In this document: piece by piece, positions 46,377 to 58,141 of the stretch
How the letters are laid out: the number at the start of each line of letters is the position of its first letter
Numbering within the stretch: position 1 is the stretch's first letter
Translations under genes and position numbers: made by a program
The notes under the pieces: generated by a model
Database searches by the model: none
Told to the model about the DNA's origin: nothing
Seen by the model: the letters and a program-made list of their open reading frames with translations, nothing else
From: Ochotona curzoniae
Taxonomy: Eukaryota > Chordata > Mammalia > Lagomorpha > Ochotonidae
Direction: 5' to 3'
Assembly: GCF_017591425.1 (NCBI RefSeq)
Contig: NW_024466218.1
Location: 14,894,001-14,958,000 of the forward strand
Length of the DNA stretch: 64,000 nt

Positions 46377-46655
46377 TTTTTTAAAATAAATTTATTATTT
46401 ATCATGATACAGTTTTGTATGTTACAGGGATTTCTCCTTCCCTCTCTCTCCCTGTTATTAGTTTCAAAATTATTACAGTAATATGGTCCCTTAGTAGCAG
46501 TTACAAATTTAGCTTTCTGTTATGTAAGCATTCCATGACATGGTAGGTAAAGATAAAAAAATCTAACAGGCTCTACTAGTATTTTGACATGTATGTTTGA
46601 CAATGGGAATCCCACTTTTATTCAATAGTACAGATGTATATTGTAACATATTGAA
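46377..46655 (-). repeat. A-tailed insertion, probably L1 3' UTR
   Basis: On the minus strand this 279-base block ends AATAAATTTATTTTAAAAAA, like a polyadenylated 3' end. It carries a purine-rich run (CAGGGAGAGAGAGGGAAGG), as L1 3' UTRs do. It interrupts the old CSINE. I see no clear duplication at its edges. Confidence 0.5.
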
Positions 46656-46850
46656 ATGCCAAGATTGCTGCTCCAGTTTTGAGCACTGATTCTAGCTCCC
46701 TGCTAATGTGGTCCCTGGGAGGCAGTTAGGGTCCCTGCCATCTCAGCGGGGGGCGGGGGCGGTCCAGATTGAGCTACTTATCCAGTTTGGACCTGATTCA
46801 GTTCCATCCCTTCCAGTTGTGAGGCCTGAACCAATAAGCATAAGAGTCGA
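46656..46850 (+). repeat. CSINE, old, second part
   Basis: GCTGCTCCAGTTTTGAGC, TAGCTCCCTGCTAATGTGG, CCTGGGAGGCAGTTAGG and a GTCCCTGCCATCTCAGC block continue the element begun at 46310. A G-rich GGGGGGCGGGGGCGG lies in it at about 46748-46762. Confidence 0.6.
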
Positions 46851-46944
46851 AAGTCATGCTGTGTACATAAATTTGTGTGATGTGAAAACTAAAGAACAAC
46901 AGCAGAAAATAAGCTTTTGGTAGAAGATGGATTAAAAAGCAAAA

Positions 46945-47155
46945 CAGCTTACCTTCCTGTTAGCGCATATTCTTGGAGATGGTGGTGATGGCTCATGCTA
47001 TGCGGTCCTTACCATGCATGTGGGAGGTGTGCACACTGAGTTCCTTGGTCCTGACTTCAGCCTGGTCCAAACGCAGTCACTGCCAATATCTGCGAGAGCT
47101 GCCTGTCCTTCTCTCTCCTTCTCTGTGTTTCTCTCTTCGAATCAATGCTTTTTTA
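46945..47155 (+). repeat. CSINE, old, 5'-truncated
   Basis: GGAGATGGTGGTGATGGCTC, ACCATGCATGTGGGAGGTG, CTGAGTTCCTTGGTCCTGAC and CTTCAGCCTGGTCC are followed by a TTCTCTCTCCTTCTC run. It is an older subfamily than the full-length copies. Confidence 0.65.
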
Positions 47156-47284
47156 AAAGTAATGAAAAATACAGAATAAAGCATGGTTTTATGGTTTGTG
47201 AATAAATTCATTATATTAATGGTAATAAAAAATTTACATGGACATTGTATGTCAAAACATTAAAAAAGTTTGTTGTCAATTATT

Positions 47285-47725
47285 TCTTAGAACTATGAAT
47301 AAAATGTCTATGATGGAGCAAAAACAGTGCTAAGAAAGATATTTATAACCTTATATGCATATGTCAAGACCAAACTTATAATCAATTTTCTATGGTTCCT
47401 CCTGAATAACTTATAAAACACATAAACTCTAAGGAGAAATAAGAAAAATATCAAATAAAAAGTAAAAATAAGAGTAATTAGAAAGGTGAAATTGATGTTC
47501 TAAAATGAATCAAATTGGTAAAACTATGGTTACCGTGATCAACATAATTTTTAAAAAGGCTAAGAAAGGACATAGTGTCAATAGATTCATGAACAAAGAG
47601 ACAATAATAGACAGAAATGACACCACTTAAATTAGGGCAAAGAGATATCTTCCCCAATTCATTATACTTGCTCAGTGTACTCCCAAGATCAAAACCATAA
47701 AGCAATCTTGAAAAGAAAATTTCAT
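47285..47725 (+). repeat. L1 ORF2 fragment, sense, ancient
   Basis: CAAAAACAGTGCTAAGAAAG, TTTATAACCTTATATGCATATG and the A-rich stretch leading to TAAAACTATGGTTACC resemble the RT-upstream part of ORF2. It is highly mutated. Confidence 0.5.
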
Positions 47726-48764
47726 ACATTAATTCCTCTTAATTCTTGCCGTTTCAACATGAAGGCTGTGTTATTATAAAGTTAGAAGAATAATGCATTA
47801 TAAGGGCATTACACAATGCAATTGACTTTTATATTTATAGATATGCGCAATCATGTGTATGTGCTGCCATTAAGGATTGCCTACGTCAGTGGAGTTTTTA
47901 AATACCTCTTCAAATCAGACATCATTTTCCTTTGATTTACTCATTTCTAATCTATAAACTCAATCCTAAAGTATCATTAACTAAAATAAAATGTTCATAA
48001 ATCCCAACTAGAATTTTTTTCCATGGGTCTTCAAGTTTGGAAATTTTTGTTCTTTGACTTCTGAAATGTCATACAACTGAAATTAAAATGTTTTTGAGAT
48101 AATTACTATAGTTCAAAAAGCAGGTACACTAGAGAATTCATAAATTATTATTTGAATATGCTTAGTTTATTTATTGTCATTTGACAACCATTAAACTCAT
48201 TTTCCTCTTGTCCTTGGCAAGTACGGCCCTAATGAAGATTAAGTCTGAAATGAATATGGCAGTTATGCCTGCTTCTCTTGACAGAGATAATTGTTCAAAT
48301 ACACCTGCTCTATGTAGATATCAAAGCGAAAAATCCTGTTTAGTGTGAAAGTTTATGAGAGTGTATAGTCATGCTTCAAACCTGTGTTGGTGAAATGACC
48401 AGTATCTTTTAAGATTTCTTTCAGTGATACAATATGCACATGTGTTTTCTTTGCAAGATATTTTGATATGCAAAGAGAAGAGAATATATCTGGAGTAATT
48501 TTCTAAATTACATCATTGTTTAAAGTTATGGAAGTGAGAACTAGCAATGGTATTCCATGTCAAGAGGCATTTCTGTTTTAATGGTCTATAAATGTCTTTT
48601 AGTTCATCTGTATGTCTAGACGTAATGATCATAATGTTACTTTCTAATCACATGACCTCATCGAGATGAAGTTTAGGAAATCTGTGAAACACACAGCGGC
48701 ATCTGAACACTGTTGTCTCTTAGGATTTCTTTCACTGTTTATTTCAAAAATAAATTACATAAAT
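47726..48764. other. Unique sequence
   Basis: No gene or repeat family is recognised. Confidence 0.4.
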
Positions 48765-48860
48765 GTATATTACATATGCATATGTATGTACTATATACAT
48801 ATATATTATATACATGCAAATATATACATACATTATATATTATATATACACATACAAACA
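48765..48860. repeat. AT-rich (TATACA)n microsatellite
   Basis: An alternating pyrimidine-purine run of TATATACATATATATTATA type with ACATACA interruptions. Confidence 0.9.
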
Positions 48861-49439
48861 ATTTATACAGATTGTTTCACATCTTTCACGTTGAGATTTA
48901 TCTTTTGATACTCAAGGCATTTGAAAGTGAATAAAATTGACATCTAAACACTAAAATTTAAGGGAATATTGAGAAGCTTTTCATCTAGCACTATTAAAAT
49001 AAGAATGAATGAAGCAGAAGAAATTTGAATAATGATCCTGACTGCTGTGGGAGAATGTGCTGTCTTAGGCTTGACAATGCTCTGAGGATCAGGTGTAGTT
49101 AGAATAACAATCAGCCCGCCAAACTTACGATAGAGCACAACGATGGAATGAGAGATGGAAGACCTCTAATAACATTATTGAGCTGTTGATTTGATCAGTC
49201 CTGATAACTCTTCATTCCAGAACTCATCATCATCTGGATCCTCAAATTGTCTCTTGTCGATCTAATCAGTTTCAAAAATATATTAAAGTAAAGTTCTGTT
49301 TTTTTTTATCTCAGTAGACTTCGCTAAACTGGTAGTGGTTCCCTTCAATTAATTTAACCTGGAAATGCCAGTTCAATGTATTTGAGTCACCTCTATCAGG
49401 AACGAGGTTCAATAAACTTTTTTTTTTTTTTGCAAAAGG

Positions 49440-49602
49440 TTACAGCAACAGTTAGTGGCCATATGGTCTATATTGCAACTACTCAACTGTGTCTATAAAG
49501 TGTAGAAGTGACTATGGAAAATAAACCAATCAGTGTGTCAGTGTTCCAGTAAAGCCTCATTTACCAGTCTGATAGCAGGCTGGGCCGCAGGTTGCTAATG
49601 TC
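49440..49602. mobile_element. hAT-Charlie-type DNA transposon remnant
   Basis: CCATATGGTCTATATTGCAAC, TACTCAACTGTGTC, GTGTTCCAGTAAAGCCTC and GGCTGGGCCGCAGGTTGC occur in the order of a common ancient non-autonomous hAT element. The subfamily name is uncertain. A T14 tract precedes it. Confidence 0.6.
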
Positions 49603-49604
49603 TG

Positions 49605-50236
49605 TACTGCAACATTTGCCCTGGGATGGTAACAGGGACTTCCCATGTTTTATCTGGAAGGAATATCATGGCATACATTTCAGGTACTGCATTAGAGCTG
49701 ATAAGTACTGGATTACCAGGTGACTCAAGCATGAGAGCTTACCTTGAGATTGAAAGGGTGACTGTGCCTGGGCACTCAGAAATACATCAATACTCTGCAG
49801 AAGGAGAGCAGGGTAGTAGTTGGGGGTGGCACTGTCTGCTTCCTATTGCTGACAGTGACAAACCGTATTAACTTCATGGGAACGAATGTAAAGAATTATT
49901 GTGATGAGGCGTAGTGAATACAGCAAAAAAGCAAGAGAAAATAATGTTGAATCAAATGTCACATTCAAATTTGATTCACTGTAGGCATATGTTAGCAGTG
50001 AAAACTTCATGTAAAATCTTTTGTCCCTTTTAAGTATGTATACCTCTTCCCTCAAGCTTCCCTTACCTCAACTCACCTAATCGGGTGGTGTCTTTTAAGA
50101 TGAGCTGATTACGGCAGTGATAAGACAAGACCTCTTGAAATGTGTCTGATGCTGTCGAATACCTCTTCCCAAACTTTGTTGCTTCTGTTACTTCTGGTTC
50201 CCAGAGAAAGTAATGGACTTAGAAGACATAAAAGTT
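49605..50236. other. Unique sequence
   Basis: No gene or repeat family is recognised. Frames reach at most 81 codons. Confidence 0.4.
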
Positions 50237-50250
50237 AAAATGATGACTTT
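50237..50250 (+). repeat. Target-site duplication, left (CSINE)
   Basis: AAAATGATGACTTT, repeated with two changes at 50562-50575. Confidence 0.65.
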
Positions 50251-50561
50251 GGGTCAGGTGTGTTAGCCTAGTGGCTAACGTCTTTGCCTTGCATGCCCAA
50301 GATCCCATGTGGATGATGATTCGTGTCCTAGCTGCACCACTTCCCTTCCATTTCCCTGCTTGTGGCCTGGGAAGGCAGTGGAGGATGACCCAAAACGTTG
50401 GGACCCTGCACCTGACGAAGCTTCTGGCTCCTGGCTTCTGGTTGGCTCAGGTCCAATCATATGGCAACTTGGGGAGTGAAACAGTGGATGGAAGATCTTT
50501 GTCTCTGTCTCCTTCTCTTTCTCTGTTATTCTGACTTCCCAATAAAAATAAATAAATCTTT
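50251..50561 (+). repeat. CSINE, full length
   Basis: GGGTCAGGTGTGTTAGCC head, GCCTTGCATGCCCAAGATCC, CTGCTTGTGGCCTGGGAAGG, GGACCCTGCACCTGACG, CTTGGGGAGTGAAACAGTGG and CCAATAAAAATAAATAAATC tail. About 20 bases are missing in the middle. Confidence 0.93.
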
Positions 50562-50575
50562 AAAATGATGGCCTT

Positions 50576-51889
50576 ACTAAATATAGGGTTCAGAGTCAAA
50601 GTCCAGTTCCTGTGTAACTAGGAAACACTTTTTAATACAATTTTACAACTTTTCTGTGTCCAATAAAAGCAATGGTGATATGTATTTGTAGTAAGAACTT
50701 AACATCATTTAAATAATTTTATAGCACCCAGAAAAACTGTCCTAAACTCCTACACGCTCCTTTAAGAAGGCTAATTTCTACAGGAAGCCTCACATGCACA
50801 AAATATGGAAGATGTGAAGTCAAAGCATTCATTCTTTAAGATTTACTATATATGAACAACAGCAAATTATGAGTTAATTATAGGAGAATTTCCTTTTAAA
50901 GTATATTTGATGAACAAAACATTGAATTGTCCTTTATTTTTTTAGAGCAACCTGACTCTGCTGCTGATGGATTTAAAAATTCCCATTCAGCAGTTCTGTT
51001 TCCTCCTTTGGAGTGCTCTTGGCAGTGCTCTCCAACATGGATGAATTAAAATGGGTTCTGCCCAACCTCCTCAGAGGCTTGTGCGCATAGGCCATGATCT
51101 TTTAGTTGAGTAGACTTAAAACAGTCCGCCTTTTAAAGTCGAATAGTTGTGTCGGTGTAATCAGTTCTAATATGTAACATTTGGGATGTGTGTGCAACTC
51201 TCCTAGATCCTACCCTATTTGTGCAGTAGAAGAGGAGAGGCAATGAGTTATTTCTGGTCCTTATAGGAACTGGAGGAAGCATTGCTCAGCAATCAGGAAA
51301 AATAAACAAATAAACATGCTATTTTATAGCAGTAAAATGCTTCCACACCACTGCCTCCCTGCAGGTGGAAAAGGGGTGAAAACACATGATGACACATAAA
51401 GAAAGCAGTGAATTAGCATGAACACGAAGTTTGTCAATGCAGTCTGCAGAAAGCTACATGGAGTTGGTTCATGGGGGCTGGTTAGTATGGACCAAACAAG
51501 AATTGGAAGGACAAGCACTCCAACCCGCCTTGGAGCAGAAGCCAAGTAGCGCAATCCTCTCTTGCATTTTCTTTTTCTGATCTTACAAGAACATCAGATG
51601 GATTTTACTCCCTGGAGGATCAAACTTTTACATACAAAATCTTTTTGTTCAGGGTGTTTTGCTTTCTTTCAAGTTTTCATGCTTTGAAAGTAGACTTTAT
51701 ATTTTCAGGTAATTGCAGACAATACTTCCAAGGAGTAAATACAGAAGGAATACAGAAACAGTCTAGGTACCATTGGCTCATTTATATATGCATTAATCTT
51801 ATTTCTTTGTCTATTCCTTAATGCTCCTCAAATCTATAATATACTTTTGTTATTTCAAAGCTGTTGCAGATAAGAGATCAGAGGTAGGC
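50576..51889. other. Unique sequence
   Basis: No gene or repeat family is recognised. Confidence 0.4.
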
Positions 51890-53720
51890 AGAGGTGTGAA
51901 ATCTTTGAGACTGTTTTTGTTCATTCAGAATAATGATCTTGAGATTCATTTGTTTTTGAATATTAAAATATTTCACTTTGCATTTCAAAACTCCAATTTA
52001 TTGAAGTGCTCATCCAGTAATGAACATTGGCACATATGTATAATTTGTAATATTTACCCATTGATATTGACTATTCTAAGTATTTATACACAAAGTTTGC
52101 TGCCTACCACCCTTGATGGGAGTTACAAGCATTTCAATTGCGGGGCTGGATGGTTTCAGACAGGACAAGCTGCGAGATATCCCCTTCATGATGTAAGAAT
52201 GACTGAAAAATTGAAATTATTCAATTTACCCACATCTTCATTAGCATTTGGTGCACTTACATCTTTTGTCATTCCATTAGACAACAGAAGTCACTTTTTC
52301 ATTTTTTTTCCTTCTCATTACTGTTTATTGTTGAATGCATTTTCATATGCTGCTTTACCATTCTTATGTTGTTTTCTGTAAAACATCTTATCAAAATTTC
52401 CTGTTGAATTAATGTTTACTTTCAGTGTTGAATGTTTTATTACCCTCGACAGCCTGATCCACAGAACAAATGATTTTAAACTCGATGAAGTTCAACATTT
52501 CAGTTTTTGCTCCTTTAGCAAATCTTGCTTTTGGTGTTCAAGAAATCTTTGCCAACCACTATGTGCTGAAGAATGTCTCTTGATTTATTCTAAAACTTGG
52601 TAATTTTATTATTGCATTTAAGTTAGTGGCTTACTTGAGGTTTTTTGTTTGTTTCTTTTGATGCTTTAGGTTTTATATTTGGGTCATGTTTTTTTCTGAA
52701 ACTACTATACCTTTTTCATTTAATTACTTTTGTAACATCTTATGTTAGGAATAATTATATACCTATTTTTCTTGATTCCTTGACCTTTTCATTTTATCTG
52801 TGGCTAACCATCCATTAACCACATACTTTCAGACAGTTCTTAATTAGGGACTAGCCAAAAGTTACTTTCCAGCATTATATGTTTATCAGATTGTACCCTT
52901 TAGGTTATGGGTATGTCCATGTCCATGCAGCATTAAAATCAGTTTGTCAATAGCTATGGAAATTTTACTACAGATTTGGAAGGGAGCATATTAATTTCTT
53001 TTGGCCAAATTGGGGGAAATTGAGGTCTTTGTCCACTTGACCATTTCATTGCATAGTTGCAGCCTTCCTCTCCGATTACACAGTGTCTGATTCCTAAAAG
53101 TCACATTTCAAGTTATAATGTTCAGTTTTTGTTCTCAGTTTGTTAGCTTTGTATCTAGTTTCATTTTCATTGGACTAATACCCCTTGCCTATGCATTTTC
53201 CTACATGTAACTCCTCTGAAATATCAATGACTTCTGGATTTTCTCTCTAGGAAAGATTTGTTCTTGCTTGTGTGCATTTCCTTGCTCTGTAATTTCAACA
53301 TGACAAGCTCTAATGGCCTCTATTAGGATGACTCTCAAACTGTTCCTGAAGGTGGCCTTGAAGAACTGGTCCTTGAAAGAAATATCAGAGACTAGATAGT
53401 TTATTGATTGCGATTACAATTAAAGTTGTCCTATTATTTTTCACATTTAAGCAAATCATTCTACTATTCTACTTTTCTGAATTTTATTGTTTATCATTTG
53501 AGGCATTGAGTCATTTAACATGTAGATTTTTTAATGTGTTTGTTGCTAAATCTAAAATCAACCTAATAGGCCTATATCTGAGATATTCAATATACAGCAT
53601 TATTAGCTCTGGGAAACCTGATTTCCACTGGCAATTCTTGTACTGTTTACTTTTGTTTTTCATTGCTTTGGCATTAGTTATATTTTATTGAAACTTTCTG
53701 TTTGCATTACTGATATGTTT
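51890..53720 (-). repeat. Ancient L1 (L1M-like), ORF2 3' half
   Basis: The plus strand follows the antisense L1 order for 1.8 kb. Landmarks are CTTGAGATTCATTTG, a CCCACATCTTCATTAGCATTTGG stretch, GATGAAGTTCAACATTTC, TGCTTTTGGTGTTCAAG, AAATCTTTGCCAACC, AAAATCAGTTTGTCAATAGC and CAAATTGGGGGAAATTGAGG. Because the antisense of an old ORF2 is low in stops, a 186-codon plus-strand frame (51821-52381) appears here. It is not a gene. Confidence 0.8.
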
Positions 53721-53749
53721 CTTGGCATTTTTCCTATTGATATAGTTTT

Positions 53750-53810
53750 GGTGTGTGTGTGTGTGTGTGTGCTCACATGCACATGTGCACACACACACAC
53801 ACACACCTAT
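53750..53810. repeat. (TG)n-(CA)n inverted microsatellite
   Basis: (TG)n passes through CTCACATG CA CATGTG into (CA)n. The arms are near-perfect reverse complements with a 2-base bulge and a 2-base centre. Confidence 0.95.
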
Positions 53811-56504
53811 GTGTGGTATATTTGTTGATTCCACAAAAAATTCACATGCTGAGCAAAAAACAGAAGACACCATTTTCATGTCTTTAACACAGCACTAAAC
53901 TATGCCTGAAATTATGGTAACACAGTGAAAAGTCTGGTCTGTGCATCAGAAAGGCCAAAATCTCACCTGAAACACAATATTGAAAAAATACTAAAGGTTT
54001 CTCATTGACAAAGGAGGTATGATAACATAGTAGAATTCTTGAGAAGATTGAATGAGAGAATAGGCAAAAGTGCTTTGTGATATACAGATTTTGTGATATG
54101 CAATTTTAAGGCTATTAATTAGACTTTTGAACCATCTGTAAGACAGCATCCTACTTTACATATATAGAAGGAACATTGAGATACAGATTTATGTACTGAT
54201 TTACCAAGTCTAATAAATTCTTTGGTAGGAATTAGTATTCAAGAATTCTTCCTTCAGAATTCTGGAGATAAAAAAAACTACAGTTTTAAACAACCATATA
54301 TATATCTTTTCACAAGCATACGCAAAATAAATATGTTAAATAAAATAAATAATGTATCTCAGGTCACCTAGTTAAATGAAGATAATCCAGGACAAAAAAA
54401 GAAGCCAGGTGTCCTGAACACTGCAATAAGCTGCTTATGAACCATTTTGGTCATTTGTGTCCTATTATTCCTGGCAATCTGGTTCAAATTGCTTTCTTAA
54501 TCATTCATATTCCCCGCCTCCAAACTCTTTATACTCCCCATTCTAGTTACTACCACACATGGCCATGCTCATATGGGAGGTACATGCCTGAAAATGGTTC
54601 CATCAGCCCATGCCCTTGCAAACTCGGAGCAGTCCAGGGGACGACTTCTAGGCGCTATTCACACAGCTAGGTGGGTTTCTAGGACGACGAGGGAAAACAT
54701 CCAGAATTGTGCTTACAGTCTTCAGCCCTCTGCAAATGACAAGCACATGAAATAAAAAGAAAAATTAAAAAAACAAAAAGAAATCCTGCTCCTGGTTAGG
54801 AAAATGTATGCATGAAAACTATTCTTGGTGCCCACTGTGGCTGGAAAACATTGTTACTAGGCAACTGCATCCAAGCCCTTAGGTCTGGTGAACCTTAGCC
54901 TTTCCCACAGAGGAAAGGACTGTTCTTCTCTGTTAACTTCTGTGCAGCCTCTAGGGAAGGACCACTGCAATCTGGCCTATCCAGGGATCATTTTGCAAAG
55001 GAAATAGGAATTGCATTATCTTAGAAAAAATCTGTGACATTATGCCTTGTTTTCTTTTGTTTGTTGTAAAAGCAAATTGCGGAGCCAAATTGCTTGTCAT
55101 AAAAGTTATGTGATTGTCAGTCTCCAAAAGTCACCTTTGCCAAAATATATTCCTTTTTACCCAGCCATTTTACGTAAAATTAGCAAAAACATTTTTTTCT
55201 TCATTAAGATCACTTAAAAGATTAAAAGCAACCAGAGGCCTTGTAAACACATACATTGGATATATTCCATCAGATGAATTATTACTGATAAGAAAGTCCA
55301 TAGACAGTAGCAACAAACACAAGGCAGTTCTTAGTGCAGAAGCGCTAGAAGGGTCAGATACAGATCATACCGCTTGAGAAGAACTGCCTTAGATAAAATT
55401 CTACAGAGAAGCGGCAGGGTCATGGATGGAGCGGTTAAGTCATATAATTCCAAGGTGCTTGACAACAGAAGGCAAATAGAAAGGCAGATTTAAGTTTCAA
55501 AAGACACTGAAACTGCACTTTGACCATGTGAAATTATGCCTAAATCTGCAGAAGACTGCCATCTGCCTAAGGCATACCTGAAAACAGCTGTTCACAGCAT
55601 GTCTCGCCTTTGTTGGCCACTCAATGACCAAGGCCACCTAGACCAAAAACTACTAGAGGGCAATGAGAAATAGTCTTTTTTTTTCCCCCCAGAATGAGAG
55701 TCAAAGAGCTTAAAATATATGATTGGGAAATGTGGCTGACTTACTGATCCCTCTAGCCATTAGTGAATGCCTAGGGAAATGAAATTTGCTTGACCTTTTC
55801 ACATTTACCTGACTATTTAACTACAAATAGTAATGCTAGGCTTAAAGTGATCCTTCATGCTTTAGAACCAGTCATTAATGTGTCCAATTGACCTTCTGCA
55901 GTAGTGAATGGTCTCCATTGACCACATTTTCCATGTGCAAATCTTTAGTAATAAATACACAGATTCTACCAGTCAATAGACTGAATGGCTTTTGTGTCCT
56001 TAACAGGTATGGATACGTTAAATCTCTAGATAAATGAAACTCAGTGCAAGTTCACGTGCCTTTTTTTTTGTAAAAGATTGATTTTAGGAGGCTTGCTTCC
56101 CAGCTTTTCCAAGTCAGCAGAGGATTGTTCTTAAGGCTCATCAACATTCATGTACACTCCCCATATGATGGTTTAGTCTTGCTTATTCATCACAAAGCCT
56201 GTGTCTACATATGGTGCAGAATTTGAGCATTTTGTGCATGATCCAGAATTGCAGCTGCCTTTAAATTAGCTGATTGGCTCATCAACACTATAGACTAAAT
56301 TGTCCACTAACTTACCTTCAAGTCACACAAAAAATGTGTATTGATTTAATCTTCTTGATATGACTTCTTTCAGGTGGAATGTCTGAAAATCTTATTTGCC
56401 TGGAACTCAGGCAATGATATTTCCTTTGTAAATAACACCTGGAGAATCAATTACTACTATTACCCAGATAATCAGAATAAAAGGCATCTGTTAATACTGC
56501 CTTA
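53811..56504. other. Repeat-poor unique sequence
   Basis: About 2.7 kb without a confident repeat. At 55405-55450 a GCAGGGTCATGGATGGAGCG patch might be a CSINE head relic. At 54440-54785 a segment ending in AAATAAAAAGAAAAATTAAA might be an old retroposon. Neither is secure. Confidence 0.35.
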
Positions 56505-56790
56505 ATGGGGGCAGTGCAGTGACTCCCAATTGGCTGAGATTCATTCTGCCATCACCAATATCTTCTGCTGGTTCCCTATTTGTGGCCTGGGAAAGCAGTA
56601 GAGGATGGCACAAAGCCTTGGGATTCTCCGTGGAAGATCTGGAAGATATTCCTGCTGTTGGCTTTAGATATGCTCGCCTCCAGCTGCTGCAGCCACTTAG
56701 GGAGTGAACCAGTGGATGGAAGATCTTCCTCTTTGCTTCTCCTTCTCCCTATATAGATCTGCCTTTCTAAGAAAAAATAAATAGATCTCT
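56505..56790 (+). repeat. CSINE, 5'-deleted
   Basis: GGGGGCAGTGCAGTGAC, CTGGTTCCCTATTTGTGGCC, AAGCAGTAGAGGATGGC, CACTTAGGGAGTGAACC and GATGGAAGATCTTCC are present. The tail is AAGAAAAAATAAATAGATC. The B-box region is deleted. Confidence 0.88.
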
Positions 56791-56902
56791 CTTTTTCAGT
56801 ATTACTGTAATGATACTAGGGAGATAAAATACTCATGCCTTGAACAAATCATTCAACTATCCTAGCCATGTGGTCACAGTGAAAATCTAAAAAATACTCA
56901 TG

Positions 56903-56919
56903 CCCTACTTTACTATTCT
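56903..56919 (+). repeat. Target-site duplication, left (young CSINE)
   Basis: CCCTACTTTACTATTCT is identical to 57248-57264. The first two or three C residues may belong to the SINE. Confidence 0.93.
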
Positions 56920-57172
56920 TTTTTTTTAAAGACTTATTTTTATTATTTTTTTTTATTGGAAAGGCGGATATACACAGAGGAGAGACAGAAAGGAAGATCT
57001 TCCATCCGATGATTCACTCCCCAAGTGAGCGCAACGGCCTATGCTATGCCGATCCGAAGCCAGGAGCCTCTTCTGGGTCTCCCACATGGGTGCAGGTTCC
57101 CAAAGCTTTGGGCCATCCTCGACTGCTTTCCAGGGCCACAGGCAGGGAGCTGGAAGGGAAGCGGAACTGCTG

Positions 57173-57183
57173 GGATTAGAACC
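57173..57183 (-). promoter_or_regulatory. Pol III B box of young CSINE
   Basis: GGTTCTAATCC on the minus strand fits the tRNA-type B-box pattern GGTTCRANYCC except for one position. Confidence 0.75.
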
Positions 57184-57226
57184 GGTGCCCATATGGGATC
57201 CTGGGTGTGCAAGGCGAGGAACTTAA

Positions 57227-57237
57227 CCACTGCGCCA
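57227..57237 (-). promoter_or_regulatory. Pol III A box of young CSINE
   Basis: TGGCGCAGTGG on the minus strand fits the tRNA A-box pattern. It lies 43 bases upstream of the B box, as in tRNA genes. Confidence 0.8.
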
Positions 57238-57264
57238 TCGCGCCGGGCCCTACTTTACTATTCT

Positions 57265-58141
57265 GTCCTCTTTGTAGTTCAAGATATTTTGATCTGTAAA
57301 CTCATTCAGAAAATTTACATTGCTTGAGTTGGAAAATTAACCATTTCTTCTTTCCTTTTAGTAGTTTCATTTCTCAAATATCTGCTAAATGATGGAGAAG
57401 TAGATATAGGAAGAATGAATTTCAAAGTAATTTCTGTAGAACTGAAGTACTAAAAAATCATGTTACTTGCAAAATAACCAAGAAAAAATCAAAGCAGTGT
57501 TCTCCAAATTTTACCCTCTCCCCAATGAGAGCGACTTCAGAGTAGATAACATGTTTCAACTCAAATTAAAAACTATGCTTCAAGTCAACTGGAAGTAAAT
57601 GACACTGGATTCAGTTTATATGACACAAATAGAAGCTCAGAGACATGAAATAGTATGATATATTTGAAAAATTGATGGTCATTGATTATCATTGAAACAC
57701 CAAAGAATGTTGTGAGTAAAAAAAAGGAGCAGTGGAGAGATACAGGGCGTGGGAACAAAACTCCAGTCCTTAATAGGTTAGATTTTGATCTCCATCAGCG
57801 TGGTATTAGTAAGGCACCTGCTTATATTAACACCCTGGAAAAGATAATTTAACTGAATATGAGTAGAAACAACATGGAGTCAAGGAAGATGTATATTTTG
57901 CTCTTTCCTGCTCCAGTGGACCTGACTTGCTCCACTGGACCTGACTCATTGTGAGGCACTCCCTGGCAGTAGGTGTGATTAACTTGTTCAACTATACTGG
58001 TGACACTAAGCCCCCATGTTAGTTACAGGCCCTCTCAGGCAATGATAGTTGGTTTTTCATTACAGTGATAGTCAAGACAACTTTCAATATCTGAAGAATA
58101 TTGTAAATTATCTGCATAATTCAAAAGAAATAAGAATTTGT
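57265..58141. other. Unique sequence
   Basis: No gene or repeat family is recognised. A short tandem CTCCAGTGGACCTGACTTG / CTCCACTGGACCTGACTCA duplication lies at about 57911-57949. Confidence 0.4.

Larger units (their letters stand above)
56920..57247 (-). repeat. CSINE, youngest copy in the window
   Basis: On the minus strand it begins GGCCCGGCGCGATGGCGCAG. It carries CCAGCTCCCTGCCTGTGGCC, GATGGCCCAAAGCTTTGGG and GGGAGTGAATCATCGG, and ends in a long A/T tail with pure A runs. CpG sites are still present (GGCGCGATGGCGC, GGATCGGC, TTGCGCTC), unlike in other copies. Identical 17-base duplications flank it. It is probably lineage-specific. Confidence 0.97.

Noticed and set aside
51821..52381. 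186-codon plus-strand open frame, the longest in the window
   Set aside because: It mostly overlaps the antisense strand of an ancient L1 ORF2. Open frames on that strand are a known by-product and the translation has no domain.
57173..57237. A functional tRNA gene
   Set aside because: The A and B boxes belong to the tRNA-derived head of a CSINE. No acceptor stem or anticodon arm can be folded with its flanks.
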